Part shown: one piece after another, positions 46,481-55,144 of the stretch
Position numbering within the stretch: the stretch's first letter is position 1
Layout of the letters: the number at the start of each line of letters is the position of its first letter
Assembly (NCBI GenBank): GCA_002840125.1
Contig: PGZF01000001.1
Span: forward strand, 62,001 to 126,000
Direction of reading: 5' to 3'
Length of the DNA stretch: 64,000 nt
Origin: Gammaproteobacteria bacterium HGW-Gammaproteobacteria-15
GTDB taxonomy: Bacteria; Pseudomonadota; Gammaproteobacteria; Enterobacterales; Alteromonadaceae
Made by a program: the position numbers and the translations under genes
Notes under the pieces: generated by a model
Told to the model about the DNA's origin: nothing
The model's input: the letters and a program-made list of their open reading frames with translations, nothing else
The model's database searches: none

Positions 46481-46767
46481 AACTGTCCCCAGATTAATTA
46501 ATTGTGAAAAATATGCTTATTTTTAGCACCAACTAGGAATAGCATGCAATGCAACAACTATTAAACAATTTATACAAAAATAAGCCAAATTAACTAGGCT
46601 AATAGGTGGGGTAGTTGTAAATAATAATCTGCATATGTTTGTTTATTAATGGTTATATTGTTTTAATAAGTGTTGTAAATGTTTTTAAAAATAGCTCTTT
46701 ATTCCTATTGCGCCTTTTTCGTGGTGCTTTAGCCTAACTTTCGTCGTAACGATTTGAGGTAGATATT
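46481..46767. other. Divergent AT-rich control region, subtilase and curli
   Basis: 287 bases rich in A/T tracts, the kind of curved DNA often bound by H-NS or CsgD-type regulators. AACTAGG occurs twice (near 46530 and 46592). I could not place a convincing -35/-10 pair or a CsgD box for csgB or the protease. Confidence 0.4.
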
Positions 46768-47169
46768 TTGCATGGAATTAACAAAAAACTGGCATTAGTG
46801 AGTTTGTTGCTGATATGCGGCTGCGTGCATGCTGATATCTCGTTGCAAATGACGTCTCTGCTGGAACGACGTGCACTGGCAAGCGGTGTTGATATTACGC
46901 AATTGGGAGATCTGAACGTGGCCGATGTTACCCAGTCTGGTCAGGCTCATTACGCTGTGCTGTTGCAACAAGGCGTGCTAAATCAAATTTTGTTGCAACA
47001 AACTGGCTATGGGCATCAGGCTGAACTGGTGCAAACAGGTAACAATAATATTGCCAACATCAGCCAAACTGGTGAAAGCAATCTGATCCGGGTAGAGCAG
47101 TGGGGCAACAGACAATTGTCCATTGAGCAAAGCGGTGTGGGAGAGCGGATCTCTATTGTGCAGTACTGA
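46768..47169 (+). CDS. csgB: Curli nucleator-like minor subunit CsgB
   Basis: Secreted minor curlin that seeds amyloid fibre growth on the cell surface. The 133-residue product has a signal peptide (ending about VHA-D) and four to five curlin repeats of the form x-Q-x-G-x2-N-x-A-x-h-x-Q (for example VTQSGQAHYAVLLQQG and VQTGNNNIANISQTGESN), ending in ISIVQY. The start is a TTG at 46768 with GAGG 9 bases upstream; no ATG is available before the signal sequence. First gene of csgB-A-E-F-G. Confidence 0.85.
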   Translation: MHGINKKLALVSLLLICGCVHADISLQMTSLLERRALASGVDITQLGDLNVADVTQSGQAHYAVLLQQGVLNQILLQQTGYGHQAELVQTGNNNIANISQTGESNLIRVEQWGNRQLSIEQSGVGERISIVQY

Positions 47170-47265
47170 GGTGAGGACTGAGGGCGCTTCACTTTGCAAT
47201 AACGTTATCCGGTAACAAGACGCAAATAATAAATTAATAAACAACAATGAGTTAGGGAGAATCAG

Positions 47266-48744
47266 ATGAAAGGTCTAATTTCACGTAAACATATACTTGG
47301 CCTTACGGTTGCGCTGGCGATGTCGGCACCTGCGATGGCTGTCAGCAATGAAGTTATTATTAATCAGACATCAGCAGCAGCGGTTGAAGGCAATCTGGCT
47401 GAAGTGACACAAAGCGGCGAAATCAGCCTTGCTGTTATTGATCAAAACGGCAGCATAAATACTGCCAGTGCTATGCAGGATGGTGTTTGGCTGGAGGCTT
47501 ATCATTTTGTCAGCGGCAACGACAACCAAACCCGCACTGAACAACTAACAGACTGGCATATTGCCTATATTGATATTGTTGGTGACGACAACACCGTAAG
47601 CATGACGCAAGACGGTTTTTACAACGTTGCCGAAGCGGTTATAACCGGCAATACCAATGATGTTGCTGTGTTACAACTTGGCGATTTGAACGAAACCTTT
47701 ATCAACATTACCGGCAACGGTAATTTGGTTGAAACAACGCAGGAAGGTTTTGCTAACTGGACCAACGCTGGCTTCAGTGGTAATGACAACAGCTTGTTCA
47801 GTGTGCAGGTTGGCGATAACAACGAAGCCGGTATGTTTAATCTGGCCGGCAACCGCAATACCTTTGAATCAGAGCAAATCGGTAATGCCAACGTTGGCGG
47901 TATTGTTGGTGTAAGCGGTGACAACAATAGCACTTTTGTGCAACAACAAGGTGATGGCAACGTTTTTATCCTGTCTAACCTGATTGGCGATGATAACCTT
48001 ATTGATGTGTATCAGAATGGTAATGCTAACCAATTCCTGCTTGACCCATTACAGGGCGAGCAAAATCTGGTGTTAATTGATCAACGTGGCGATGGCAACC
48101 TTATTGAGGCACCGCTTGGCCTGGTTGGCAATGACAACCAAATTGATATCTGGCAAAACGGTAATCTTAATACCACGTTATTTGCCACTGATGGTGATGG
48201 TCATAACCTCGAAGTTATTCAGCGTGGTGACGGTAACATAGCAGAGCTGGTACTTGCCGGTAGTGATAACAGCGCCACAATTTACAGCCGGGGCGATGAT
48301 AATATTGCCGCTGTGGGCTTATTTGGTGCTGGCAACAGCGCCGATATTCAGCAATTAGGTGATGCAAATTTTGCTGTGGTTGATGTGCTTGGTGATAACA
48401 ATGATTTTTATATCGACCAGTCAGGTTCTGCCAATGAATTGCTGATAACCAGCGATATAGCCGTGAATGGTAACAGCGTAAATGTTGAGCAAAACGGCGA
48501 TATTAACCTGGTTGATGTGTTAATTGCCGGCAATGCTAATACGCTGGATATCCTGCAGTCAGGCAGTGGTAACTGGGTTGCCGGTGATAATGGTTATTTT
48601 GCATTAAGTGGTAACAACGGCCTGGTGGCAATTACTCAAAACGGCAATGACAACCTGGTACTGGGTAGCCAGTCTGGTCAGGGCAATGTGATGAGTGTTA
48701 CGCAAAATGGCGATTTCAATACTGCCATCGTAGTACAAAACTAA
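47266..48744 (+). CDS. csgA: Extra-long curlin major subunit, CsgA-like
   Basis: Amyloid fibre subunit exported through CsgG. After a 25-residue signal peptide (PAMA) nearly the whole of the 492 residues is built of strand-turn-strand units with G-x2-N turns (SGNDN, VGDDN, QNGNAN, RGDGN); I count about 38 turns, or about 19 repeats of ~22-23 residues. E. coli CsgA has five repeats in 151 residues. The repeats are Asn/Asp-rich and not identical. The C-terminal repeat (VTQNGDFNTAIVVQN) matches the end typical of curlins. GGGAG lies before the ATG. Confidence 0.88.
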   Translation: MKGLISRKHILGLTVALAMSAPAMAVSNEVIINQTSAAAVEGNLAEVTQSGEISLAVIDQNGSINTASAMQDGVWLEAYHFVSGNDNQTRTEQLTDWHIAYIDIVGDDNTVSMTQDGFYNVAEAVITGNTNDVAVLQLGDLNETFINITGNGNLVETTQEGFANWTNAGFSGNDNSLFSVQVGDNNEAGMFNLAGNRNTFESEQIGNANVGGIVGVSGDNNSTFVQQQGDGNVFILSNLIGDDNLIDVYQNGNANQFLLDPLQGEQNLVLIDQRGDGNLIEAPLGLVGNDNQIDIWQNGNLNTTLFATDGDGHNLEVIQRGDGNIAELVLAGSDNSATIYSRGDDNIAAVGLFGAGNSADIQQLGDANFAVVDVLGDNNDFYIDQSGSANELLITSDIAVNGNSVNVEQNGDINLVDVLIAGNANTLDILQSGSGNWVAGDNGYFALSGNNGLVAITQNGNDNLVLGSQSGQGNVMSVTQNGDFNTAIVVQN

Positions 48745-48793
48745 TGCGTTGGCTCAGGCAGCCTGCCTGTCTGAGCCTGCTGTATTACCTGCT

Positions 48794-49174
48794 ATGAAAT
48801 TATTTTTTATTTTGTTGTTGGCCAGCGGCCTTAGTCTGCCGCTGGCCGCTACCGATATTGAGCTGGAAGGACTGGTGCTGGATCGCACCATTTCGCGTTT
48901 TGGCAAAGATTTTACCTATTACTATGCCGGTTACTGGCGCGATATGCCGGGGACCGATGGTATCACTGTTGTGGTGTACGAACAGGTATACCCGCAAGCC
49001 GGCACCTTTTTGTGGGTAGAAATGAATCAGAGCCGGGTGTATCAGACTTATTTCGGCCGGCGCTATAACGACGTCAAACAAATGGCTGAACAAGCTATTC
49101 TTTTAAGTATTAACGAGTTAGCCAATATACAAACTGCGCGTATGCTGGGTGACCCACAGAGCGATAAGCTGTGA
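48794..49174 (+). CDS. csgE: Curli assembly protein CsgE
   Basis: Periplasmic adaptor that caps the CsgG pore and guides curlin into it. From ATG 48794 the product is 126 residues with a signal peptide (about 1-18) and the CsgE features LVLDRTISRFGKDFTYYYAG, VVYEQVYPQAGTFLWVEMNQ and the Tyr/Arg-rich YQTYFGRRYND. An in-frame start 45 bases upstream would spoil the signal peptide. It lies between csgA and csgF; the ribosome-binding site is weak. Confidence 0.93.
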   Translation: MKLFFILLLASGLSLPLAATDIELEGLVLDRTISRFGKDFTYYYAGYWRDMPGTDGITVVVYEQVYPQAGTFLWVEMNQSRVYQTYFGRRYNDVKQMAEQAILLSINELANIQTARMLGDPQSDKL

Positions 49175-49185
49175 AAGGATTAAAA

Positions 49186-49569
49186 ATGAAGTGGATATGT
49201 CTGTTGTTATTCATGCTAAGCGCCGGTATTCAGGCCACTGAACTGGTGTATACACCAATCAACCCCAGTTTTGGTGGTAATGCGTTAAACGGCAATTTTT
49301 TACTGCAAAAAGCCCAAAGCCAGAATGCGCATACGGCCAGCCGACCTGGCCAGTCTTTTGTTGACAAGTTTCGTGAAGCGCTCGAGCGCAGTATTATTAA
49401 CTCACTTACCCGGCGTATCGCTGATGGTGAGCTGGTCGAAGGGGTGTATAACACCGGTGAGTTCCTGGTTGAAGTGACCACCGGAACTAACGGTAGCGTT
49501 ATTGTTAATATTACCAATCTTAATACTGGCGAAATTACCGTAATAACCATTCCGGTAATTGGAGGATAA
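49186..49569 (+). CDS. csgF: Curli assembly protein CsgF
   Basis: Surface-exposed chaperone that anchors CsgB at the CsgG pore. The 127-residue product has a signal peptide (about 1-17, IQA) and the CsgF N-terminal plug motif LVYTPINPSFGGNALNG, followed by the beta-rich domain (VEVTTGTNGSVIVNITN). ATG 49186 is chosen because AAGGA lies 7 bases upstream. The csgG ATG follows its stop at once. Confidence 0.94.
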   Translation: MKWICLLLFMLSAGIQATELVYTPINPSFGGNALNGNFLLQKAQSQNAHTASRPGQSFVDKFREALERSIINSLTRRIADGELVEGVYNTGEFLVEVTTGTNGSVIVNITNLNTGEITVITIPVIGG

Positions 49570-50346
49570 ATGAAAGCAGTATTCTTCCTAACCGCTGCCT
49601 TACTTAGCGGCTGTTCGTTATTACCCAAACCGGCAATTAATATCTCGGCGGCCAGTATTGATGTACCAAGTACACTGATGCAGGAATTGCAACAAGGCAA
49701 TAAACCCAGGCTGGCTATTCCGGTATCGGTGTATACTTTTCGTGATCAAACCGGGCAATACAAACCTCAGGCCAATGTTTCCAGTTTTTCTACTGCCGTT
49801 ACTCAGGGCGCAACCTCTATATTGACTCAAACCTTACTGGACAGTGGCTGGTTTGCCCCACTTGAGCGTGAAGGGCTGCAAAACCTGCTGACGGAGCGTA
49901 AAATTCATGGCTCGAATAAAAAAGCGGCTGAATTGCCACCGCTAAAAGAAGCCCGTTTACTGTTTGAAGGCGGTATTATCAGTTATGAAACCAACCTGAC
50001 AACCGGCGGTATTGGCGCGGAATACTTTGGCGTGGGTGCCTCTGAGTTATATCGTGAAGATCAGGTCACCATTTATCTGCGCGCTGTGGATGTGCACACC
50101 GGCCAGGTGTTGTTGTCTGTGGCCAGCAATAAAAAGGTATTTTCGCAGGAGCTGCGGGCCGGGCTGTTCCGTTATGTATCGTTAAATCGTTTATTGGAAG
50201 CAGAAGGCGGTTACTCAACCAACGAGCCGGTACAGTACTGTGTGAAGCAGGCTATTGAAACCGCCGTTGCTGAACTGATAAGTCAGGGCCAGCAACGTGG
50301 TTTTTGGCGGGCAGATACTCAGGCGGGCCTTACCAGCGAAGGTTGA
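49570..50346 (+). CDS. csgG: Curli secretion channel lipoprotein CsgG
   Basis: Outer-membrane lipoprotein forming the nonameric curlin export pore. The lipobox LLSGC places the acylated cysteine at C15. The 258 residues carry the family's VSVYTFRDQTGQYKP, TQTLLDSGWFAPLEREGLQN and LNRLLEAEGGYSTNEP. It is the last gene of the curli unit. Its final 28 bases overlap, antisense, the 3' end of the CsgD-like gene. Confidence 0.95.
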   Translation: MKAVFFLTAALLSGCSLLPKPAINISAASIDVPSTLMQELQQGNKPRLAIPVSVYTFRDQTGQYKPQANVSSFSTAVTQGATSILTQTLLDSGWFAPLEREGLQNLLTERKIHGSNKKAAELPPLKEARLLFEGGIISYETNLTTGGIGAEYFGVGASELYREDQVTIYLRAVDVHTGQVLLSVASNKKVFSQELRAGLFRYVSLNRLLEAEGGYSTNEPVQYCVKQAIETAVAELISQGQQRGFWRADTQAGLTSEG

Positions 50347-50996
50347 TCATGTCGGCTGGGCTGCTGCAGCCAGCGCAGCAGCTCTACCCGGTTTCTGGCC
50401 TGAGTTTTACGGAAAATGGATGACATATGTGCTTTAACAGTATGGGCACTGATATTGAGGTTGTCGGCAATTTCTTTATTCCGCGAGCCTTCTGCCACCA
50501 GTTGAATAATACGTTTTTCTTGCCTGGTTAGCAGATTACTGTCTGTAACATGGCGTTGCCCGGCATTAGAGTTCAGCCTTTGCAACAGCAGTTCATCCAG
50601 CAATTCGGACATTACCGGGCGGGCATAATACAGCTGGCCGTCCATCATGGTTTTCAAGGCTGTTAGTACCCGGTCCAGCTGCTCGTCGCGGTATATCGCA
50701 CCGCGAATGCCGTTTACTAAGGCCTGGGTGGGATTAAGCAGGGTACGTTCAGCCTGAAAAAAAAACACTGGCGCTTTTTGTTGCAAACATTGCAGTTCTA
50801 CCGACATGCCTTTTTTATTTAAATCTGTACTGTGATATGGGCAGGCCAGTAACGTGCCTGCTTTAAGTTGCGGCATTTGCAATACATCTGAACGACTTTG
50901 TTGTTGTACTTTAATGCCGACAGACTGCGCCAGCAGTGAAATATTGTGTACAGTTTCCTGCTCCGTCAGCACGATAAGTTTGACAAACTTATCCAT
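50319..50996 (-). CDS. csgD: CsgD-like LuxR-family regulator
   Basis: 225 residues with a degenerate receiver-like N-terminal domain (no clear phospho-acceptor aspartate at the expected strand, as in CsgD) and a C-terminal LuxR helix-turn-helix LTRQEKRIIQLVAEGSRNKE then ISAHTVKAHMSSIFRKTQ (about 155-210). Its position next to csgBAEFG and its length support a curli and matrix regulator. It converges on csgG with a 28-base overlap, unlike E. coli, where csgD is divergent from csgBAC. Confidence 0.85.
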   Translation of the reverse strand: MDKFVKLIVLTEQETVHNISLLAQSVGIKVQQQSRSDVLQMPQLKAGTLLACPYHSTDLNKKGMSVELQCLQQKAPVFFFQAERTLLNPTQALVNGIRGAIYRDEQLDRVLTALKTMMDGQLYYARPVMSELLDELLLQRLNSNAGQRHVTDSNLLTRQEKRIIQLVAEGSRNKEIADNLNISAHTVKAHMSSIFRKTQARNRVELLRWLQQPSRHDQPSLVRPA

Positions 50997-51131
50997 TTAC
51001 TTCTCTCCGAAAAACAATCAAATTCTCCTGTCAGGAAACGCCATACTGAACCTGTGTTTAGCAATATGCAACCATTTAACGTTCAGCTCAAAGCATGCTA
51101 GCATAGTAAAATTGAGATACAGGGAGTTGTT

Positions 51132-51614
51132 ATGCCAAGGAAAATCTTGTTTGTCTGTCTGGGGAATATCTGTCGTTCACCCACCGCTCATGCGGTTATG
51201 CGCTATAAAGCGGCGCAATATGCTTTGGCGGTTGAAATAGAATCGGCCGGTACCAGCGCGTCGCATCGTGGGGAAGCCCCCGATCAGCGCAGTGTACGGG
51301 AAGGCCAGGCGAACGGTTATAAGTTTAACGGTATAACATCAAGGCCGGTAAAAGAGCAGGACTTTGCGTACTACGATCTGATCCTGGCAATGGATAATGA
51401 TAATTTGCAGGAATTGAATCGCCGTTGTCCGCCAGAGCATCAGCATAAGCTGCAGTTGTTTTTGCAATACCATCCTGAATTTCCGGCCATAAGTGAAGTA
51501 CCTGATCCCTATTACGGCGGCAGCCGGGGCTTTGCGCTGGTATTACAGCTGATTGAACAAGGCTGTGATGGTCTGGTGGAATATTTGTCAGATCCGTACT
51601 TTAGGCAAGCCTAA
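51132..51614 (+). CDS. Low-molecular-weight protein-tyrosine phosphatase
   Basis: 160-residue cytoplasmic phosphatase. P-loop C9-x5-R15-S (VCLGNICRSP) at the N-terminus and general acid D125 in DPYYGG are both present, so it should be active. Some relatives (Wzb, Etp) control polysaccharide export kinases, but no kinase gene is nearby. GGGAG lies before the ATG. It is separated from csgD by a divergent gap. Confidence 0.95.
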   Translation: MPRKILFVCLGNICRSPTAHAVMRYKAAQYALAVEIESAGTSASHRGEAPDQRSVREGQANGYKFNGITSRPVKEQDFAYYDLILAMDNDNLQELNRRCPPEHQHKLQLFLQYHPEFPAISEVPDPYYGGSRGFALVLQLIEQGCDGLVEYLSDPYFRQA

Positions 51615-51754
51615 CTGAACAAAACTACAGCAGTTTTTCGCCAGCAGATAAAATTGTCATAAATTATGCCATGTTCAGCATTGAATTTACGTCCAGAAGT
51701 CTATAACTTGCATGGCAATTCATCAGACTCATCATCAAATATAGGAAAATCATC

Positions 51755-53104
51755 GTGACCACCTGGACGCCTCAAAGCTGGCGCAGCTTACCGATCCAAC
51801 AGCAACCAAGCTACAAGGATCAGGATTTGCTAGACCGTGTTGAACAGCAATTACATAAATATCCGCCGCTGGTGTTTGCCCAGGAAACGCGGGATCTGTT
51901 TAGCCAGTTGGGCCAGGTTGCTGAAGGTCAGGGTTTTTTACTGCAAGGTGGCGACTGCGCCGAAAGCTTTAACGATTTTAACGCGCCTAAAATTCGTGAC
52001 ACCTTTAAAGTATTACTGCAAATGGCGGTGGTGCTGACGTTTGCCGGTGGTTTGCCGGTAGTAAAAGTTGCCCGTATGGCCGGGCAATATGCCAAGCCCC
52101 GCTCAAGTGATCTGGAAACCATCAATGGCGTGTCACTGCCAAGCTACCGCGGTGATATTGTTAATAGTTTTGAATTTACTGAAGCGGCGAGGCTGCCCGA
52201 TCCAAACCGGTTAACCACGGCTTATCATCATTCCGCCGCTACGCTGAATTTACTGCGCGCTTTTGCGCAGGGCGGTCTGGCCGATTTACATCAGGTCAGT
52301 AAGTGGAATATGGGCTTTGTTGAGTCTAACCCGCTAAAAGATCGCTATCAGGATGTGGCGCAACGTATTCAGGAAGCGCTGCGCTTTATGGAAATTTGCG
52401 GCATTACCGGCCAGAATTCACCCTCTATCCGTGAAACCCAGTTGTATACGTCGCATGAAGCTTTGCTGCTAAATTATGAAGAAGCACTGACACGACGTGA
52501 TTCGTTAACCGGCGACTGGTACGACTGCTCGGCGCATATGGTGTGGATTGGTGAGCGTACCCGCCAGTTGGATCATGCGCATATTGAATTCTTCCGCGGC
52601 ATTCATAACCCGGTTGGCGTAAAAGTTGGCCCGGGTATGCAGCCGGACGATCTGATCCGCCTGATTGATGCATTAAACCCGGACAATGTTGCCGGGCGCT
52701 TAACACTCATCACCCGTATGGGTGCAGACAAACTGGCAGATAAATTACCCGCTTTAGTGCGTAAAGTGCAGCAGGAAGGCCGTAAAGTAGTGTGGAGCTC
52801 AGACCCGATGCACGGCAATACGGTAAAAGCGAGCAACGACTACAAAACCCGTGATTTTGAAGCCATCTTACGTGAAATCCGTAATTTCTTTGCGGTGCAT
52901 AAAGCCGAAGGCAGCCATGCCGGTGGTATCCACCTGGAAATGACCGGTGAGCATGTTACCGAATGTACAGGCGGTGCTTACGGTTTAAGTGAACACGATT
53001 TGGGTAAACGCTACTTTACTCAATGCGATCCGCGCTTAAATGCTGATCAGGTACTGGAATTAGCCTTCCTGATTGCCGATACTCTACGCACTGCGCGTAA
53101 ATAA
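51755..53104 (+). CDS. Class II 3-deoxy-7-phosphoheptulonate (DAHP) synthase
   Basis: First enzyme of the shikimate pathway, condensing phosphoenolpyruvate with erythrose-4-phosphate. The 449 residues belong to the plant/actinobacterial class II type: [66 protein letters not shown] and the metal region [14 protein letters not shown]. Start codon is GTG at 51755 with AGGAAAA upstream. The AroG/F/H class I form is not in this window. Confidence 0.95.
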   Translation: MTTWTPQSWRSLPIQQQPSYKDQDLLDRVEQQLHKYPPLVFAQETRDLFSQLGQVAEGQGFLLQGGDCAESFNDFNAPKIRDTFKVLLQMAVVLTFAGGLPVVKVARMAGQYAKPRSSDLETINGVSLPSYRGDIVNSFEFTEAARLPDPNRLTTAYHHSAATLNLLRAFAQGGLADLHQVSKWNMGFVESNPLKDRYQDVAQRIQEALRFMEICGITGQNSPSIRETQLYTSHEALLLNYEEALTRRDSLTGDWYDCSAHMVWIGERTRQLDHAHIEFFRGIHNPVGVKVGPGMQPDDLIRLIDALNPDNVAGRLTLITRMGADKLADKLPALVRKVQQEGRKVVWSSDPMHGNTVKASNDYKTRDFEAILREIRNFFAVHKAEGSHAGGIHLEMTGEHVTECTGGAYGLSEHDLGKRYFTQCDPRLNADQVLELAFLIADTLRTARK

Positions 53105-53126
53105 TCACGCGCTCAAAGGAGCGTAA

Positions 53127-54194
53127 GTGTTATCAGGACAACAAGCTCAGGATGACGCTGGCCAGTATTCTACTGCTGGCCAGCGTTACTGTATTGGTAT
53201 AGTGGGTGCAGGCAGTGTGGGTTGCTATCTTGGCGCTTACTTATGCCAGGACAGTGCACTGGACGTTAAATTTTTTGGCCGTGAAACTATGGCACTGGAA
53301 CTGGCGGCTAATGGTTTAAGTGCTACCTCGTTTGATCATCAGGCATATTTCGCCCAGCCAGTTGCTTTTTACAGCTCGCTTAACAGCTTAATTGAGTGCG
53401 ATGTGGTGCTGTTAACAGTAAAAGCCCCCGCATTAGTGCCAATGCTGACCCAGTTAAAACGCTTTTTACGTCCTGAAGTCCCGGTGGTGGCAATGCAAAA
53501 TGGTATAGGCATTGGTGAAATGCTAACCCAGGATCTGACTAATCCGGTATTGCGCGCCATAGTGCCATTTAACGTGGTAAAAAACCGCGCGGGTCAGTTT
53601 CATCGTGCCACCGAGGGTAATATTGTCTGGCAGCAAAGCCAGTATGCAGCGGTAAATTACGTGGTCAGCGTGTTTAATCATTTACAGTTGCCGGTGCAAT
53701 TGACGACAGATATTACAGCTGCGGAATATGGCAAGCTATTACTTAACTTAAACAATGCGCTAAATGCGATCAGCAATGTCCCACTGAAACAGCAGCTGCT
53801 GCATGCCGACAGCCGTATGTTACTGGCGCTGGCCATGCAGGAGTGGCTGGCAATATGCAGTAAAGCAAAAATCCGCCCGGTGCCATACACCGGCTTACCC
53901 AACGCTATGTTGCCATGGTTGCTGCGTTTACCTACTGTATTGTTCCGCCGTATTGCCGGTAAAATGTTGCCAATGGATGAACAAGCCCGCTCATCGATGT
54001 GGGATGATATACAGGCAAAAAAGCGCACTGAAATTATGTTTTTAAATGGTGCAGTGGTGCGGATGGGCCAGCTTTATCAACTACCCACCCCGGTTAATAC
54101 CTTATTGGTTGAGCAGATAAAACGGCTGGAAAGCGGCGAAGCTGAGCCGCTTTCTATTAGTGAGATACTGCAGCAAGTGTTACTAAAAAAGTAG
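53127..54194 (+). CDS. panE: 2-dehydropantoate 2-reductase (ketopantoate reductase)
   Basis: NADPH-dependent reductase of the pantothenate pathway. 355 residues with the Rossmann motif GIVGAGSVGCYLGAYL (about 24-39), the catalytic-lysine region LLTVKA, MQNGIG, and the second-domain lysine in AAEYGKLLLNLNNAL. It is longer than E. coli PanE (303) because of a ~20-residue N-terminal extension; the GTG start is supported by AAGGAG 5-6 bases upstream. It follows the DAHP synthase gene by 22 bases. A paralogue with another substrate cannot be excluded. Confidence 0.85.
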   Translation: MLSGQQAQDDAGQYSTAGQRYCIGIVGAGSVGCYLGAYLCQDSALDVKFFGRETMALELAANGLSATSFDHQAYFAQPVAFYSSLNSLIECDVVLLTVKAPALVPMLTQLKRFLRPEVPVVAMQNGIGIGEMLTQDLTNPVLRAIVPFNVVKNRAGQFHRATEGNIVWQQSQYAAVNYVVSVFNHLQLPVQLTTDITAAEYGKLLLNLNNALNAISNVPLKQQLLHADSRMLLALAMQEWLAICSKAKIRPVPYTGLPNAMLPWLLRLPTVLFRRIAGKMLPMDEQARSSMWDDIQAKKRTEIMFLNGAVVRMGQLYQLPTPVNTLLVEQIKRLESGEAEPLSISEILQQVLLKK

Positions 54195-54197
54195 AAA

Positions 54198-55007
54198 CTA
54201 ATATTTATGCCGTTTAAGCCCGGTTTTGGCGATAATCTTTGCTGAAATCTCCTCTATCGACAGATGGGTGGAGTTTAAAAACGGAATTTGCTCGCGCTGG
54301 TATAAGTTTTCTACCTCAGCCAGCTCCAACTGACACTGACGCAGCGACGCATAACGGCTATTCGCCCGGCGTTGCTCGCGGATCTGGCTTAAACGCTCAG
54401 CGGTGATCGTTAAGCCAAACAGTTTGCTCTTGTTACGCTTTAACACCTCCGGCAAATGCAGTTGCTGCATATCTTCTTCTACAAACGGGTAGTTTGCCGC
54501 TTTAATACCGTATTGCAGTGCCAGATACAGGCTGGTCGGGGTTTTGCCGGAACGGCTTACCCCCACCAGAATAATGTCGGCCTGATCAAAGTTTTTCAGG
54601 TTAGAACCATCATCATTGGCCAGGGCAAAATTAACTGCATCAATGCGAAAATCATAACTTTGTTCATGGATGCTGTGAGTGCGATGGGTTTTGGGCACCG
54701 GTGCCACACCAAGCTCGCGTTGAATGGGTTCGACAAAGGTATTGAGGAAGTCGTAACAGACGCCGTTGCTGCTGTTAATAATCTGCCGTAACTGGTCATC
54801 AACAAAGGTTTGAAAGATTAACGGCCGTTGCCCCGTTGTTTTATAACGATCGTTAATACGCTGTTTTACCTGCTCGGCCATATCGGCAGTTTCAACAAAC
54901 GGGATGGTAACATGCTCAAATTGTGCAGGAAAAAGAGTAAGTAAGGCATGGCCAAACACTTCTGCAGTAATAGCGGTTCCATCTGATATGTAAAAGGCTG
55001 TACGCAC
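54198..55007 (-). CDS. ppsR: PEP synthase regulatory protein (kinase/pyrophosphorylase)
   Basis: Bifunctional DUF299 enzyme that inactivates PEP synthase by ADP-dependent phosphorylation of a threonine and reactivates it by phosphorolysis. The 269 residues have the P-loop GVSRSGKT (149-156) and family stretches [19 protein letters not shown] and [20 protein letters not shown]. It is divergent from ppsA, its target, with a 137-base gap. Confidence 0.96.
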   Translation of the reverse strand: MRTAFYISDGTAITAEVFGHALLTLFPAQFEHVTIPFVETADMAEQVKQRINDRYKTTGQRPLIFQTFVDDQLRQIINSSNGVCYDFLNTFVEPIQRELGVAPVPKTHRTHSIHEQSYDFRIDAVNFALANDDGSNLKNFDQADIILVGVSRSGKTPTSLYLALQYGIKAANYPFVEEDMQQLHLPEVLKRNKSKLFGLTITAERLSQIREQRRANSRYASLRQCQLELAEVENLYQREQIPFLNSTHLSIEEISAKIIAKTGLKRHKY

Positions 55008-55144
55008 CGGAAACTCCGTTTTGTTGTTATAAAATTACATTGAAATTAAGGTTTTAATTAACCCTGACGCCAGTGTAAAATCGTCTGGCCCTGTAATGCT
55101 GGATGTAAGCTTACACGCCATACGACAAAAATTGGAGACGAACT

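Noticed and set aside
47266-48744. Repetitive DNA that might suggest a CRISPR array or satellite
   Set aside because: The periodicity is at protein level (curlin repeats); there are no identical direct repeats with unique spacers. No CRISPR array was seen anywhere in the window.
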